Source of the DNA: CAVPDG01 sp963702535
GTDB taxonomy: Bacteria > Chloroflexota > Anaerolineae > Anaerolineales > UBA4823
Length of the DNA: 64,000 nucleotides
Reading direction: 5' to 3'
NCBI GenBank assembly: GCA_963702535.1
Contig: CAVPDG010000010.1
Span: 248,001-312,000 of the forward strand
Part shown: piece by piece, positions 18,600-25,862 of the stretch
How the letters are laid out: the number at the start of each line of letters is the position of its first letter
Position numbering within the stretch: position 1 is the first letter of the stretch
The notes under the pieces: generated by a model
What the model saw: the letters and a program-made list of their open reading frames with translations, nothing else
Database searches by the model: none
Told to the model about the DNA's origin: nothing
Made by a program: the position numbers and the translations under genes

Positions 18600-19097
18600 C
18601 TACTCTTGCTCCTCGCAAACGACAATAAATCATTCCAATCGTTTTCGCTCCGCAAGAAGCTTTTGGGGATCAAAGTGTAGAAATTATTGTCCTGATAAAA
18701 CATGATGAGATCATGGCAAATCTCGACATCCTTGAAGACATACCACTTAATTTCAGAGGTTACTGTGGAAGTAGTCCAAACCAATTTTTCATCCGTTGCT
18801 ACACCGGATATTGGCTTGACTACATCTTCATCCTTCATTACCTTAGTATATCGTCTCGTAAGGGAGTATGAATGGACGAGCAAGCAAATACAAAATCATG
18901 GTAACCGGTAGAAGCAAACCCAGCTCCGTCAGCGGATCGTTGCTTCGATAAGCCAGCAGGTATATTGCGTAGGCGACCATCACGAAGGCGATCAAAACGA
19001 CCCGGGTATAAACCACGATTTTTGAGCGAGTATTATGGATCTTGATCGATTCCAATAACACTTTTCTGTCGTATGTGCCTGAGAAAATAATGTTCAT
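18566..19097 (-). CDS. YcxB-like membrane protein, frameshifted as read
   Basis: The N-terminal part (19097 to about 18850) reads MNIIFSGTYDRKVLLES, then two membrane helices (VVLIAFVMVAYAIYLL and LLLPVTMILYLLARPF). A shift near 18850 moves to the frame SLTRRYTKVMKDEDVV, then a soluble domain with NFYTLIPKSFLRSENDW. The layout, two helices followed by a small beta-domain ending in ..IPK..F, matches YcxB-like proteins. The last ten residues come from the inserted repeat at 18526-18599. Function unknown. Its GC is lower than that of its neighbours. Confidence 0.65.
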
Positions 19098-19158
19098 GGA
19101 GTAACTTTCCTTGTGAAGATTGTGTGCCCGCGGGGTGATTGAGGATGCCCCCGGCCAG

Positions 19159-19722
19159 TTACTGCTGCTCGAGTTCCCGGATCACCCTGGCGGGATTGCC
19201 CGCGACGACCGTGCCGGCGGGGACATCCCGGGTGACGACCGCCCCGGCACCGACCACAGAGTTGCGACCCACCGTCACGCCGGGCAGGAGGATGGCGCCG
19301 CCCCCGATCCAGACATTATCCTCGATGACGACGGGTTTGGCCACTTCCAAGCCCTGGTTACGGGCTTGCACCTGAAGATCGTGGGCAGGGGTATAGATCT
19401 GGACGTTGGGCCCGATCATGACATGGTTGCCGATGTGCACCTCGTTGCAATCCAGAACGGTACACAGGACATTCAGGAAGACATGGTCGCCGAGATAAAT
19501 GTTTTGACCGTAGGCACAGTAGAATGGCGGCTCAATCTCGGAATGTTGACCGATGCGACCTAACAATTGCTGGAGGATGGCCTGCCGCTCTGACAGGGCT
19601 GCGGCTTGATTGTAAAGCCGGAGAGTGGCCTTCACCTTCTGGCGCTCGGCTTCCAGGCCCGGGTCAAGACAGTTGTAGATTTCGCCGGCTAACATTTTCC
19701 CTTTTTCGGTTTTTAAGGGCAT
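19159..19722 (-). CDS. Maltose/galactoside O-acetyltransferase-like hexapeptide-repeat enzyme
   Basis: The start at 19722 (MPLKTEKGKMLAGEIYN) fits the family better than an ATG six codons upstream. The N-terminal Mac domain (LAGEIYNCLDPGLEAER) is followed by a left-handed beta-helix: IEPPFYCAYGQNIYLG, IGNHVMIGPNVQIYTPAHD with the catalytic His, DNVWIGGGAILLPGVTVG and VVGAGAVVTRDVPAG. The 187 residues are normal for Maa/LacA. It transfers acetyl from acetyl-CoA to a sugar hydroxyl in the cytoplasm. It sits alone between small accessory genes; the repeat element at 19758-19832 lies just upstream. Confidence 0.9.
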   Translation of the reverse strand: MPLKTEKGKMLAGEIYNCLDPGLEAERQKVKATLRLYNQAAALSERQAILQQLLGRIGQHSEIEPPFYCAYGQNIYLGDHVFLNVLCTVLDCNEVHIGNHVMIGPNVQIYTPAHDLQVQARNQGLEVAKPVVIEDNVWIGGGAILLPGVTVGRNSVVGAGAVVTRDVPAGTVVAGNPARVIRELEQQ

Positions 19723-19757
19723 CGGGTGACTCTGTTTCAACGAAACGAGCTAATAGC

Positions 19758-19832
19758 GGTGGGTTGGCGGATTGACCAACGGGAGTGATGCGCTCACCTG
19801 CCAGCACGTCATGATCACGCCGCCAACCCACC
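19758..19832. repeat. 75-bp inverted-repeat element, copy 2
   Basis: The ends match copy 1 exactly (19758-19770 and 19820-19832). The core GTGATGCGCTCACCTGCC is close to the other copies. It lies between the acetyltransferase start and the next gene. Confidence 0.85.
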
Positions 19833-19972
19833 CAACGATATTCATATTACATTCCCAATCTGACATAAATGTGCCTTGCGGCTCCGCTTTGCCCCAGGCG
19901 CAAGATGACGATTGGACAACACTGTTATGGATGAGGCAGCTTTTATTCGATTTGGAAACCTCTCGACGATTC

Positions 19973-20589
19973 TTACTTCAAAGTCTGTCTGAATCTCTTA
20001 AAGAGTGGTGCTAATAGCCACCCAATAATCAGAATGCATAAGAAAACGGCGATCCAAAAAGCGAGCTTTAGGGTTAGATTGAATGGAAATCGGACCCCAA
20101 TTGACCGAATCTCACATCCCCATATAAACGACGATTTCCACATTGGTAATAAATAATTTTCAGCGCCTGTTTCTAGCCAAACAGGGTCTTCACTAGAAAT
20201 TGCTTCAACCAACAGTTCGATGCTACCGGTTGTCTCTCCAATGATCGGAAATTGAATTCGCCCGGTTCCGAAAGCAGAGACTGTAGTCGACGATCGGGCT
20301 AGTAATACCTTCTTGGACGTAAAGGTATTTTGATAAAGTGAGATTTCATAACGAAGGGAATAATCCCTTGGATTCCTGATTGAAACACGAATGCTTGCTT
20401 GCTCATTTTTTCCAAGAAGAATTGGGCAATTCAAGTCAAAAAATCCGCCTAGTAATGGTTGATGTGAAATTAAATAATTCTTGGTATATATATGCTATTT
20501 AGACAACCAAATACAACCACAGCGAGGATCCCTAAAGAGAGAAAGGTTATTCTTTTCCTTCTTTGCCTTGCGGTATTTATCGAAGTCAT
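19973..20589 (-). CDS. N-terminally anchored membrane protein of unknown function, dinucleotide frameshift
   Basis: Reading from an ATG at 20589 gives MTSINTARQRRKRITFLS, a basic stretch followed by a hydrophobic segment (LGILAVVVFGCL), then a break inside a TATATATAT tract at 20485-20493. Losing one TA unit restores the frame: SIYTKNYLISHQPLLGG then FFDLNCPILLGKNEQASI. The soluble region has beta-strand character (IRVSIRNPRDYSLRYEI). A second membrane helix lies near the C-terminus (LAFWIAVFLCILIIGWLL) before a basic tail. Length is about 205 residues. The base composition is clearly more AT-rich than the rest of the window, which suggests transfer. Function unknown. Confidence 0.6.
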
Positions 20590-20749
20590 CGTCTTGGTTT
20601 ATGTAGTTTGCTACCTAATGGATATTTTTGCAAATCTTCCGAAAAATATGGCAATTTGCTATCAAGTATAGAGTTTTCCGAGTACATAGTAAAGGTATCG
20701 AAGTCGAATAGATGCTTTTGTTTGTATGAAGCCCAGATCACCTTGTGAT

Positions 20750-20824
20750 GGTGGGTTGGCAGGAGCATGAAAAGGCATGATGAGCTCACCAGCCAAAGTT
20801 CCGAGATCTCCCCGCCAACCCACC
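20750..20824. repeat. 75-bp inverted-repeat element, copy 3
   Basis: The left end is GGTGGGTTGGCAGG (one base different from the other copies) and the right end, 20812-20824, matches exactly. The core ATGATGAGCTCACCAGCC is shared. It fills much of the gap upstream of the AT-rich membrane protein gene. Confidence 0.85.
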
Positions 20825-20877
20825 CTACGATTCTGGTATTGGCGGGATGAAGCCAACGGGACCCCCGGCGCAAGCCA

Positions 20878-22179
20878 TCAGCCGGGGGGCTGGCGCTGCA
20901 GCCAATCTGCATACACTGCCTGCATCTGGGCGATATGGTCGGGGATGTGACGCTCGTAGGTAACGAGCCAGTCGTCCAGGGTCATGAGGCCGGATTCGGA
21001 ATGATAGACGGTGTTCGACCAGGTCGATTCAGGCAGATCAACGATGAGGGCGTACGAGCTGCGGCGCAGGCATTTGAAAAGCTCGAGGGATTCTTCTATG
21101 CTCTGGTCATGGTAGTGCAATTGGCGCGCCCAGGTGTTTTCGTCATAGCCGAGGACAGTGCTGCCGGGCTCGGCGAGAAAGCGGCGGCAGCGAACATAGC
21201 TATTGGCTTCGCTATCGGCAATGTGGACGATGATCTCGTGGACCGTCCAACGGTCGGGGGCGGGGCGGTACTGCCACATTTCTGGAGGGAAAGCCTGCAA
21301 CGCTGAGCGCAGAAGCGGATAAGCCGCGCCGTAAGATTGGATTTTGAGCTTACGCTCTTCAGGGGTCATGCGACGACTCCTCTCCGGTATATCCCAGTCA
21401 CCCAGCCCATCGGCACGCTCGACCAGCTCTTTAAGGCGCTGGATAAAGCGGGCGGCAGGGGCGCCGTCGATGATGTCATGGTCGATACTGACCGTGACAC
21501 TCATGTACTGCCTGATTTCAATACGCTGAGCAACCACACCGGGCTTTTCGGCGATGCCGCCCAGGGTGAGCTGGAGGGAATGGTTGGGGACGGGAATCCC
21601 CCAGCCGCCGCCCGTTCCGAACATCCCTAGCGAAGACACCAGGACCGTGCCGTAATATTGCTTGATCCAGCGGGGATTTTTAAAGAGCGCCCAGAGGAAG
21701 AACCGCCTGATAAAGCCGGGCAGGCGCACAAAGCGGTGGATGAACTTCAATTCCTCACTGCTTTGATGTTGGCTCTGGAATGCACGGATTTCTTCATGAA
21801 TCTCTCGAATGCTTTTCTTGTTCACCGCCCGGATGATGTGAGGCCGGATCGTCTTCCTGCCATCCACCTCGACCTCGAACAACATGTTCACGTCCACCTC
21901 ATCAAAAATGATGAGCTGGCTGCGCCAGTTGCGGTAGGCGTGCAACTGCCGGTCGGCGTCGATGGCTTTACCCAGGCAGGCGAGGAAGAAGGCGGAGAAG
22001 GAGAGGGATTCGCCGGTCCGCGCCTTATGGCGGCGAATGATCTCACGCGGCAGGGTGACATCGAATTCGAGCAAGCCGTGGATGGTGTGCTTCTTCAGCC
22101 CCATCCGACCGCCATCGACCATGAGGAGGCGGGACCTGGGATAGGGCAGGACGGTGTAGAGGCTCTGGTTTGGATTCAT
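20878..22179 (-). CDS. 2-oxoacid dehydrogenase acyltransferase-like domain fused to a DinB-like domain
   Basis: The start at 22179 (MNPNQSLYTVLPYPRSR) is chosen over upstream codons that give unfolded-looking sequence. Residues 1-255 resemble the catalytic domain of E2 acyltransferases (LLEFDVTLPREIIRRHK, FGTGGGWGIPVPNHSLQL, and SVSIDHDIIDGAPAARF, which holds the catalytic His-Asp motif). No lipoyl or subunit-binding domain is present. Residues from about 275 (MTPEERKLKIQSYG) look like a DinB-family four-helix bundle with the metal-type motif WTVHEIIVHIADSE and a late His in YERHIPDHIAQM. A GGAGAGGAG precedes the codon for MTPEERK, so two overlapping genes joined by an error remain possible. 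Confidence 0.7.
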   Translation of the reverse strand: MNPNQSLYTVLPYPRSRLLMVDGGRMGLKKHTIHGLLEFDVTLPREIIRRHKARTGESLSFSAFFLACLGKAIDADRQLHAYRNWRSQLIIFDEVDVNMLFEVEVDGRKTIRPHIIRAVNKKSIREIHEEIRAFQSQHQSSEELKFIHRFVRLPGFIRRFFLWALFKNPRWIKQYYGTVLVSSLGMFGTGGGWGIPVPNHSLQLTLGGIAEKPGVVAQRIEIRQYMSVTVSIDHDIIDGAPAARFIQRLKELVERADGLGDWDIPERSRRMTPEERKLKIQSYGAAYPLLRSALQAFPPEMWQYRPAPDRWTVHEIIVHIADSEANSYVRCRRFLAEPGSTVLGYDENTWARQLHYHDQSIEESLELFKCLRRSSYALIVDLPESTWSNTVYHSESGLMTLDDWLVTYERHIPDHIAQMQAVYADWLQRQPPG

Positions 22180-22201
22180 GGAAGTTCCTTTGAGGCGGGG
22201 A

Positions 22202-23480
22202 TCATGCGCCACGCGACCCGGGCTCGCCAAAAACCTGGCGGACGACCTCAACGGCATTGCCGAGGCCATCCTGGAGGCGGATGGCGGCGCCGCAAGCCTG
22301 GGCGCGCTGGCGGGTAGCGGGATGGGAAACCGCGAAGGTGATGGCATCCGCCAGCCGGGAGGCGGTGAGCTGCTTGAGCGGCAGCGGTGGGGGACCCAAG
22401 CCCAGGGCTGCGAGACGCGCGCCCCAGAAGGATTGGTCGAAGGCGAAGGGAACGATCACGGCGGGAACGCCGAGCGCGCAAGCCCTCGGCGGTGGTGCCG
22501 GCGCCGCCGTGATGGACAAGCGCCGCCATGCGGGGGAACAACCAGCTATGGGGGGCGGATTCGAGGATAAAAAGGTTACCCGGCGCCGAAGCGCCGCCCA
22601 AGCCGCCCCAGCCGGTGAGCAAGACGCCACGCTGGCGGCTGAGGGCAAGCGCATCCGATACCAGACCAGCGAGGCGCTGCGGATCGCGTCCCGCCATGCT
22701 GCCGAAGCCAATATAGACAGGCGGATCACCGGCATCCAAGAAGCTTTGCAGCTCGGGCGGCGGGGTATAGCCGAGGTGACCATCCAGGAAGAAATAGCCA
22801 ACGACATGCAGGTCAGGGGACCAATCCGGGGGGTGGGGGATGATGGACGGGCTGTAGGCGGAAAGCATGGGCGTGGAGCGCAACGAACGGTAGAAACCCG
22901 CGGCGGATAGAGAGGGCAAGCCGAGACGGCGACGGAAATCATTGACGAAGGGACGGTACCAGAGCCAGACGACCTGGAGCATGGCGAGACCGGAGAAGAA
23001 GTTGTGCAAGCCGCCCAAATCCCGCTGCAGGGGCCAGGAGGGGGCGGCAAAAGCCCGGGTAGGAAGAAGGGGGGCGGGCTCGAGGTTGATGAGGGGAAGA
23101 TGCAGAGCGGAGGAGATGGAATGCCCGAAGGCGCTAAAAACGCCGAGGCAGATGAGGGCATGGGTATCCTGGCAGGCAGCGTACAGATCCTCAGCCATCT
23201 GCATGACAACCGGAGCAACCAGCTTGCGGATGGCAGAGATGGAGCGCAGGGGGTTGGCGCCGCCGGACTGCATGAACTCCCGCGCGGTATCGCCAGCCAT
23301 GATCTGCTGGACGTCGCCGCGCAAGGGATAGAAGGGCAAGCCATGCTCAGCGACAAAGGAGGCAAAGTTCTCCGGAGCAGCAAGGCGCACAGCGTAGCCC
23401 GCCTGCGCAAGCGCTTTTCCGAGGGCAACACAGGGCTGGATATCGCCCCGCGAGCCAGCGGCGAAGAGGGTGATCTTCAT
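22202..23480 (-). CDS. GT1-family (UDP-glycosyl) transferase, frameshifted as read
   Basis: The start at 23480 gives MKITLFAAGSRGDIQPCVAL, the classical N-terminus of sterol/macrolide-type GT1 enzymes. The donor-binding half contains PPVYIGFGSMAGRDPQ and ALVHHGGAGTTAEGL, the usual HHGGAGTT motif. A single missing base near 22485 shifts the frame; the other frame resumes as LGVPAVIVPFAFDQSFWG and ends at 22202. Restored length is about 426 residues. It probably glycosylates a lipid or small hydrophobic acceptor at the inner membrane face; the acceptor is not predictable. It lies 22 bp upstream of the acyltransferase/DinB gene and 31 bp downstream of the small membrane protein gene, all on one strand. 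Confidence 0.88.
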
Positions 23481-23511
23481 GGGGACGACCGAAATGAAAC
23501 CATGGGGAAGG

Positions 23512-23880
23512 CTAAGCGCTCGGAACGGATGGCGGGAGGCCGGCGACCTGCTCTTCCAGGGCACGGACACGCTGAGCAAGGTCTGCCTGACGCGAGGCCA
23601 GGCGAGCGACGGCGAAGAGCAAGGCGGCGAGGGCAAGCATGAGGACGAGCACGAGGATAGCGATATTGACCAGCCCAGCCTGCAAGGGGCGCAAGACGAG
23701 GGGAGCAAGCTGCCCAAGACCGGCAAGCTGGAAGAACATGTCGTAGCCCGCCACGGAGCGGGCAGCGCCAAGCAAGATGAGGAAGAGCAACACGCCCAGG
23801 GCAAGGACCAGGCCCGAGAAGATGTAAAGCAGCAGGGTGGCAGTTTTGCCCGGCTTATTGGCAGGCTGTGGGTGGGGCAT
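23512..23880 (-). CDS. Small membrane protein with C-terminal coiled coil
   Basis: The 122-residue product has two hydrophobic segments (about 16-42 and 68-95) followed by a heptad-like region (RLASRQADLAQRVRALEEQV) that could form a coiled coil. I do not recognise the family. It is the first gene of a likely three-gene unit with the glycosyltransferase and the acyltransferase/DinB protein, so a role linked to a membrane glycolipid is possible but speculative. Confidence 0.65.
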   Translation of the reverse strand: MPHPQPANKPGKTATLLLYIFSGLVLALGVLLFLILLGAARSVAGYDMFFQLAGLGQLAPLVLRPLQAGLVNIAILVLVLMLALAALLFAVARLASRQADLAQRVRALEEQVAGLPPSVPSA

Positions 23881-24001
23881 GAGAGTACTCCTGGATTAGA
23901 AATCGTTGTGTGCGCCATCGTGATTATACAGGAAGATGGGGAACGGCGCGCTATGGCGAGGGCGGAGGGGTAGAGTGCGGCGCGGGGTGAGTTTGAAAAA
24001 C

Positions 24002-24032
24002 AAAAAAACGCCGGAAGTATTCTCCCGGCGTT
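24002..24032 (-). terminator. Terminator after the tRNA genes
   Basis: On the minus strand AACGCCGG and CCGGCGTT pair (8 bp, 24032-24025 with 24014-24007) and are followed by a run of T (24007-24002). It lies 11 bp past the tRNA-Ile 3' end. Confidence 0.85.
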
Positions 24033-24282
24033 CTTGACAGCAGTGGGCCCGGCAGGATTCGAACCTGCGACCAAACGGTTATGCATCCCACAGCGGCTTT
24101 CGCCGCCCCTTTCGGGTTCGTGGGCTGGACTATCCCTTCACCCCGGCATGGGGGGCCTGCCATCTAGTCTCTACACCTTCCCCAGAATCGGGGCTTGGCT
24201 CGGGATTACCCTATCTTGCGACGTAGGCTTCCCCGAATTTGGCAGGATATACCAGGAGATCGCTCTCCAGGCAGCCCTATGC

Positions 24283-24290
24283 AGACAATC
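24283..24290 (+). repeat. 8-bp direct repeat, copy at the start of the HNH insertion
   Basis: AGACAATC here is repeated at 24672-24679, 389 bp away. The two copies bracket the HNH gene inside the intron P1 loop, as a target-site duplication would. Confidence 0.6.
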
Positions 24291-24300
24291 CTATTGAGGC

Positions 24301-24306
24301 TACAAT
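24301..24306 (+). promoter_or_regulatory. -10 element of the HNH gene, leaderless arrangement
   Basis: TACAAT lies six bases before the ATG at 24313 and no Shine-Dalgarno sequence is present, so transcription would start at or next to the start codon. The element is inside the inserted segment, making the gene self-contained. Confidence 0.5.
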
Positions 24307-24312
24307 GCAGTT

Positions 24313-24687
24313 ATGACCCACATATCTAACTGTATTGTGTGCGAGAAACCTTTGCAAGGAAGGCAGACAAAATTCTGCTCGCCCTCATGCAAAAACAGGG
24401 ATCTTCAAAGCTACGAAGCTCAAAAACGTCGCGGGCTTGCCCGCAAACTGGAACTCATCCAGAATGCAGGCGGCCGATGCTCCATTTGTGGCTATGACCA
24501 CAACCTTGCCGCGCTGGTCTTCCATCATGCTAACTCAGCCGAGAAGGACTTCAAGCTCGACATGCGATCTCTCTCTAATCGAAAACTCCAGCCCATCCTG
24601 GAAGAAATCAGCAAGTGCATACTGGTCTGTGCCAATTGCCACGCTGAACTTCATAACCCGCATCTCAACTTAGACAATCTGCTCTGA
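24313..24687 (+). CDS. HNH endonuclease, antisense within the tRNA intron
   Basis: The 124-residue product has two zinc modules. C7-x2-C10 and C22-x3-C26 form an N-terminal zinc ribbon (CIVCEKPLQG then TKFCSPSCKNRD). The HNH domain has RCSICGYDHN (C56, C59), FHHANS (H71, H72, N74) and LVCANCHAELHNP (C106, C109, H110, H114). Free-standing HNH proteins of this kind are often homing endonucleases that cut intronless alleles. The gene runs opposite to the tRNA and intron. Its TGA stop (24685-24687) spans the 5' splice junction and uses one base of the tRNA exon. No splicing maturase domain is seen. A homing role is inferred; the cut site is unknown. Confidence 0.85.
   Translation: MTHISNCIVCEKPLQGRQTKFCSPSCKNRDLQSYEAQKRRGLARKLELIQNAGGRCSICGYDHNLAALVFHHANSAEKDFKLDMRSLSNRKLQPILEEISKCILVCANCHAELHNPHLNLDNLL
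24672..24679 (+). repeat. 8-bp direct repeat, copy at the end of the HNH insertion
   Basis: This second copy of AGACAATC encodes part of the last HNH codons (the D-N of DNLL) and lies six bases inside the intron 5' splice-site helix. See the copy at 24283-24290. Confidence 0.6.
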
Positions 24688-24802
24688 GCCGTCCGCTCTG
24701 CCGCTGAGCTACGGGCCCATGTTAATGTGCCAGGTGTCAAAGTGTCATGTGCCACGAATAAAACCTGACACGTGACCTATGGAACTTGACACTTCATACA
24801 GG

Positions 24803-24874
24803 AGCGGGCGACGGGATTCGGACCCGCGAATGTCAGCTTGGAAGGCTGATGCCTTACCACTTGGCGACGCCCGC
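24803..24874 (-). tRNA. tRNA-Gly(UCC)
   Basis: The 72-nt cloverleaf has acceptor GCGGGCG/CGCCCGC, D arm GCC...GGC, anticodon stem UCAGC/GCUGA with loop CUUCCAA (anticodon UCC), T arm GCGGG/CCCGU and discriminator U. CCA is not encoded. It lies 84 bp upstream of tRNA-Ile on the same strand and is probably co-transcribed with it. Confidence 0.93.
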
Positions 24875-24940
24875 GTTCGGACTACAATTTTACCATGATG
24901 CGTTAGCGCTGCAAGATGGCTGCTGAGGCGGCAGGCGGGG

Positions 24941-25790
24941 TTATTGCTGAAACAAGAGCAGCGGGTCGAGGGTGAGGAAGGCGCCGCTGACGCGCCACTG
25001 GCAGTAGGCAGCCATCTCGTCCGGGCTGGCGCCGGTATCGTAATGCGCCATGCCGGGGAAGCGCGCCCCTGCCGGACCCAGGCGCACCTCCAGGTGCAGG
25101 TGCGGGTTGAGGGCGTTGCCGCTCTCGCCGATGGCGCCGATGGGCTGCCCGCAGGCGATCTCATCATCCACGGACAGGTCTGGCGGCTGGAGCAGGTGGG
25201 CGTAGAGCAGGTAGAGCGAGCGCTGCTCAAAATCAAAAGCCGCAGGGGCAGCAGGCGTGGGACAGGTGAGGGCGGTGCGCTTCTCGGGCGAGGCGGGGAT
25301 GGCGGGCAGGCTCAGTCTCTCCAGCCAGGCGGCGGGCAAAGCATCCAGCGGCGTCTCGACCAGCACGGCGTTGCCGTAAGGGAAGCGACCGCTGAGGACC
25401 AGGGCGACGCTGCCGGGCAGGACCGCCTGCACGGGGAGACCGCTGATGGCGACGCCGCCGCGCACCTGAGCCAGATCGACGCCCTGGTGGGGGTCGTCCG
25501 AGCCGAGGGGCGGGGGGTTATACGGGTTGGCGATGATGGAGGCAAGGTCCGGCTACGGCGATGCCCAGCAGCGGCGAGCAAGCCTGGAAAGGCGCCGGTG
25601 TGGGGGAGGCGGCTGGTCCTGAGGTGGGGAGGCGGGTCGGCGTGGGAGAGGGGCTGGGGGTGAGGGTCGCCGGAGGCGGGAGCGAGGGGATGGGCGAGGG
25701 CGGGCTGGCGGGTGAGGGAGTGGCGCAGGCGGCAAGAAGAGCAGCCAGGGGCAGGAGGAGAGCGAGGCGAGAGATAACCCGGTGCAGCAT
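24941..25790 (-). CDS. M23-family metallopeptidase lipoprotein, frameshifted as read
   Basis: The start at 25790 gives a lipoprotein signal (MLHRVISRLALLLPLAALL, lipobox LLAAC). A long Pro/Ser/Thr linker follows (residues about 22-68, PSPSPTPTRLPTSG). A shift near 25545 then leads into the frame with DDPHQGVDLAQVRGG, holding the first two zinc ligands (HxxxD), and NPHLHLEVRLG with the HxH ligand. The LytM/M23 fold is therefore complete. Such proteins cut or bind peptidoglycan peptides at the cell surface, though Chloroflexota walls vary. The length is about 283 residues. TATAAT lies eight bases upstream of the start with no Shine-Dalgarno, suggesting a leaderless mRNA. Confidence 0.82.
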
Positions 25791-25798
25791 GGACGGGA

Positions 25799-25804
25799 AT
25801 TATA
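25799..25804 (-). promoter_or_regulatory. -10 element of the M23 lipoprotein gene
   Basis: TATAAT on the minus strand ends eight bases before the ATG at 25790, close enough for a leaderless or near-leaderless transcript. No clear -35 is seen. Confidence 0.5.
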
Positions 25805-25806
25805 AC

Positions 25807-25847
25807 GAAAAAAGGCGCCTCCGGGCAAAGAATAGCCCGGAGGCGCC
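25807..25847 (-). terminator. Terminator of the iron-sulfur protein gene
   Basis: A perfect 13-bp stem (GGCGCCTCCGGGC with its complement, 25847-25835 and 25826-25814) is followed on the minus strand by seven T. It lies 15 bp past the stop of the upstream gene and just before the M23 promoter. Confidence 0.9.
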
Positions 25848-25862
25848 GCCAGATGGGAAGGA

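Larger units (their letters stand above)
24084..24686 (-). ncRNA. Group I intron (IC3-like) in tRNA-Ile(CAU), carrying an antisense ORF
   Basis: The 603-nt intron shows the conserved core on the minus strand: GAGCCAAGCCCCGA (complement of about 24189-24202), GUGUAGAGACUAGAUGGC (within the complement of 24159-24180) and AUAGUCCAGCCCA (complement of 24121-24133). These closely match the Azoarcus tRNA-Ile intron as I remember it. The 5' exon GACGGCU pairs with an internal guide GGCUGCC (complement of 24270-24276), giving the required U.G pair at the splice site. The intron ends in G, as group I introns do. A 389-bp segment holding an HNH gene lies inside the P1 loop; without it the intron is about 214 nt. 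Self-splicing is inferred from these features. Confidence 0.9.
24044..24718 (-). tRNA. tRNA-Ile(CAU), split by a group I intron
   Basis: The exons are 24718-24687 (32 nt) and 24083-24044 (40 nt). Joined, they fold into a standard cloverleaf: acceptor GGGCCCG/CGGGCCC, D stem GCUC/GAGC, anticodon stem GACGG/CCGUU, loop CUCAUAA, variable UGGUC, T stem GCAGG/CCUGC, discriminator A. The anticodon is CAU. The paired G1-C72 excludes initiator tRNA, and the CUCAUAA loop with the following UUGGUCGC resembles tRNA-Ile2, whose C34 is converted to lysidine by TilS to read AUA. CCA is not encoded. The intron sits between U33 and C34. Confidence 0.92.

Noticed and set aside
22248..24086. A 612-residue frame on the minus strand covering the tRNA region and the glycosyltransferase
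   Set aside because: Its N-terminal 200 residues run through a tRNA exon and antisense to another coding frame; the real gene starts at 23480.
24313..24687. HNH gene as part of a prophage
   Set aside because: No other phage gene is nearby; its position within a group I intron explains it.
24719..24802. Short inverted repeats (GTGTCA/TGACAC) between the two tRNA genes as a terminator or regulator
   Set aside because: The repeats are imperfect, without a T run, and could be spacer between co-transcribed tRNAs.
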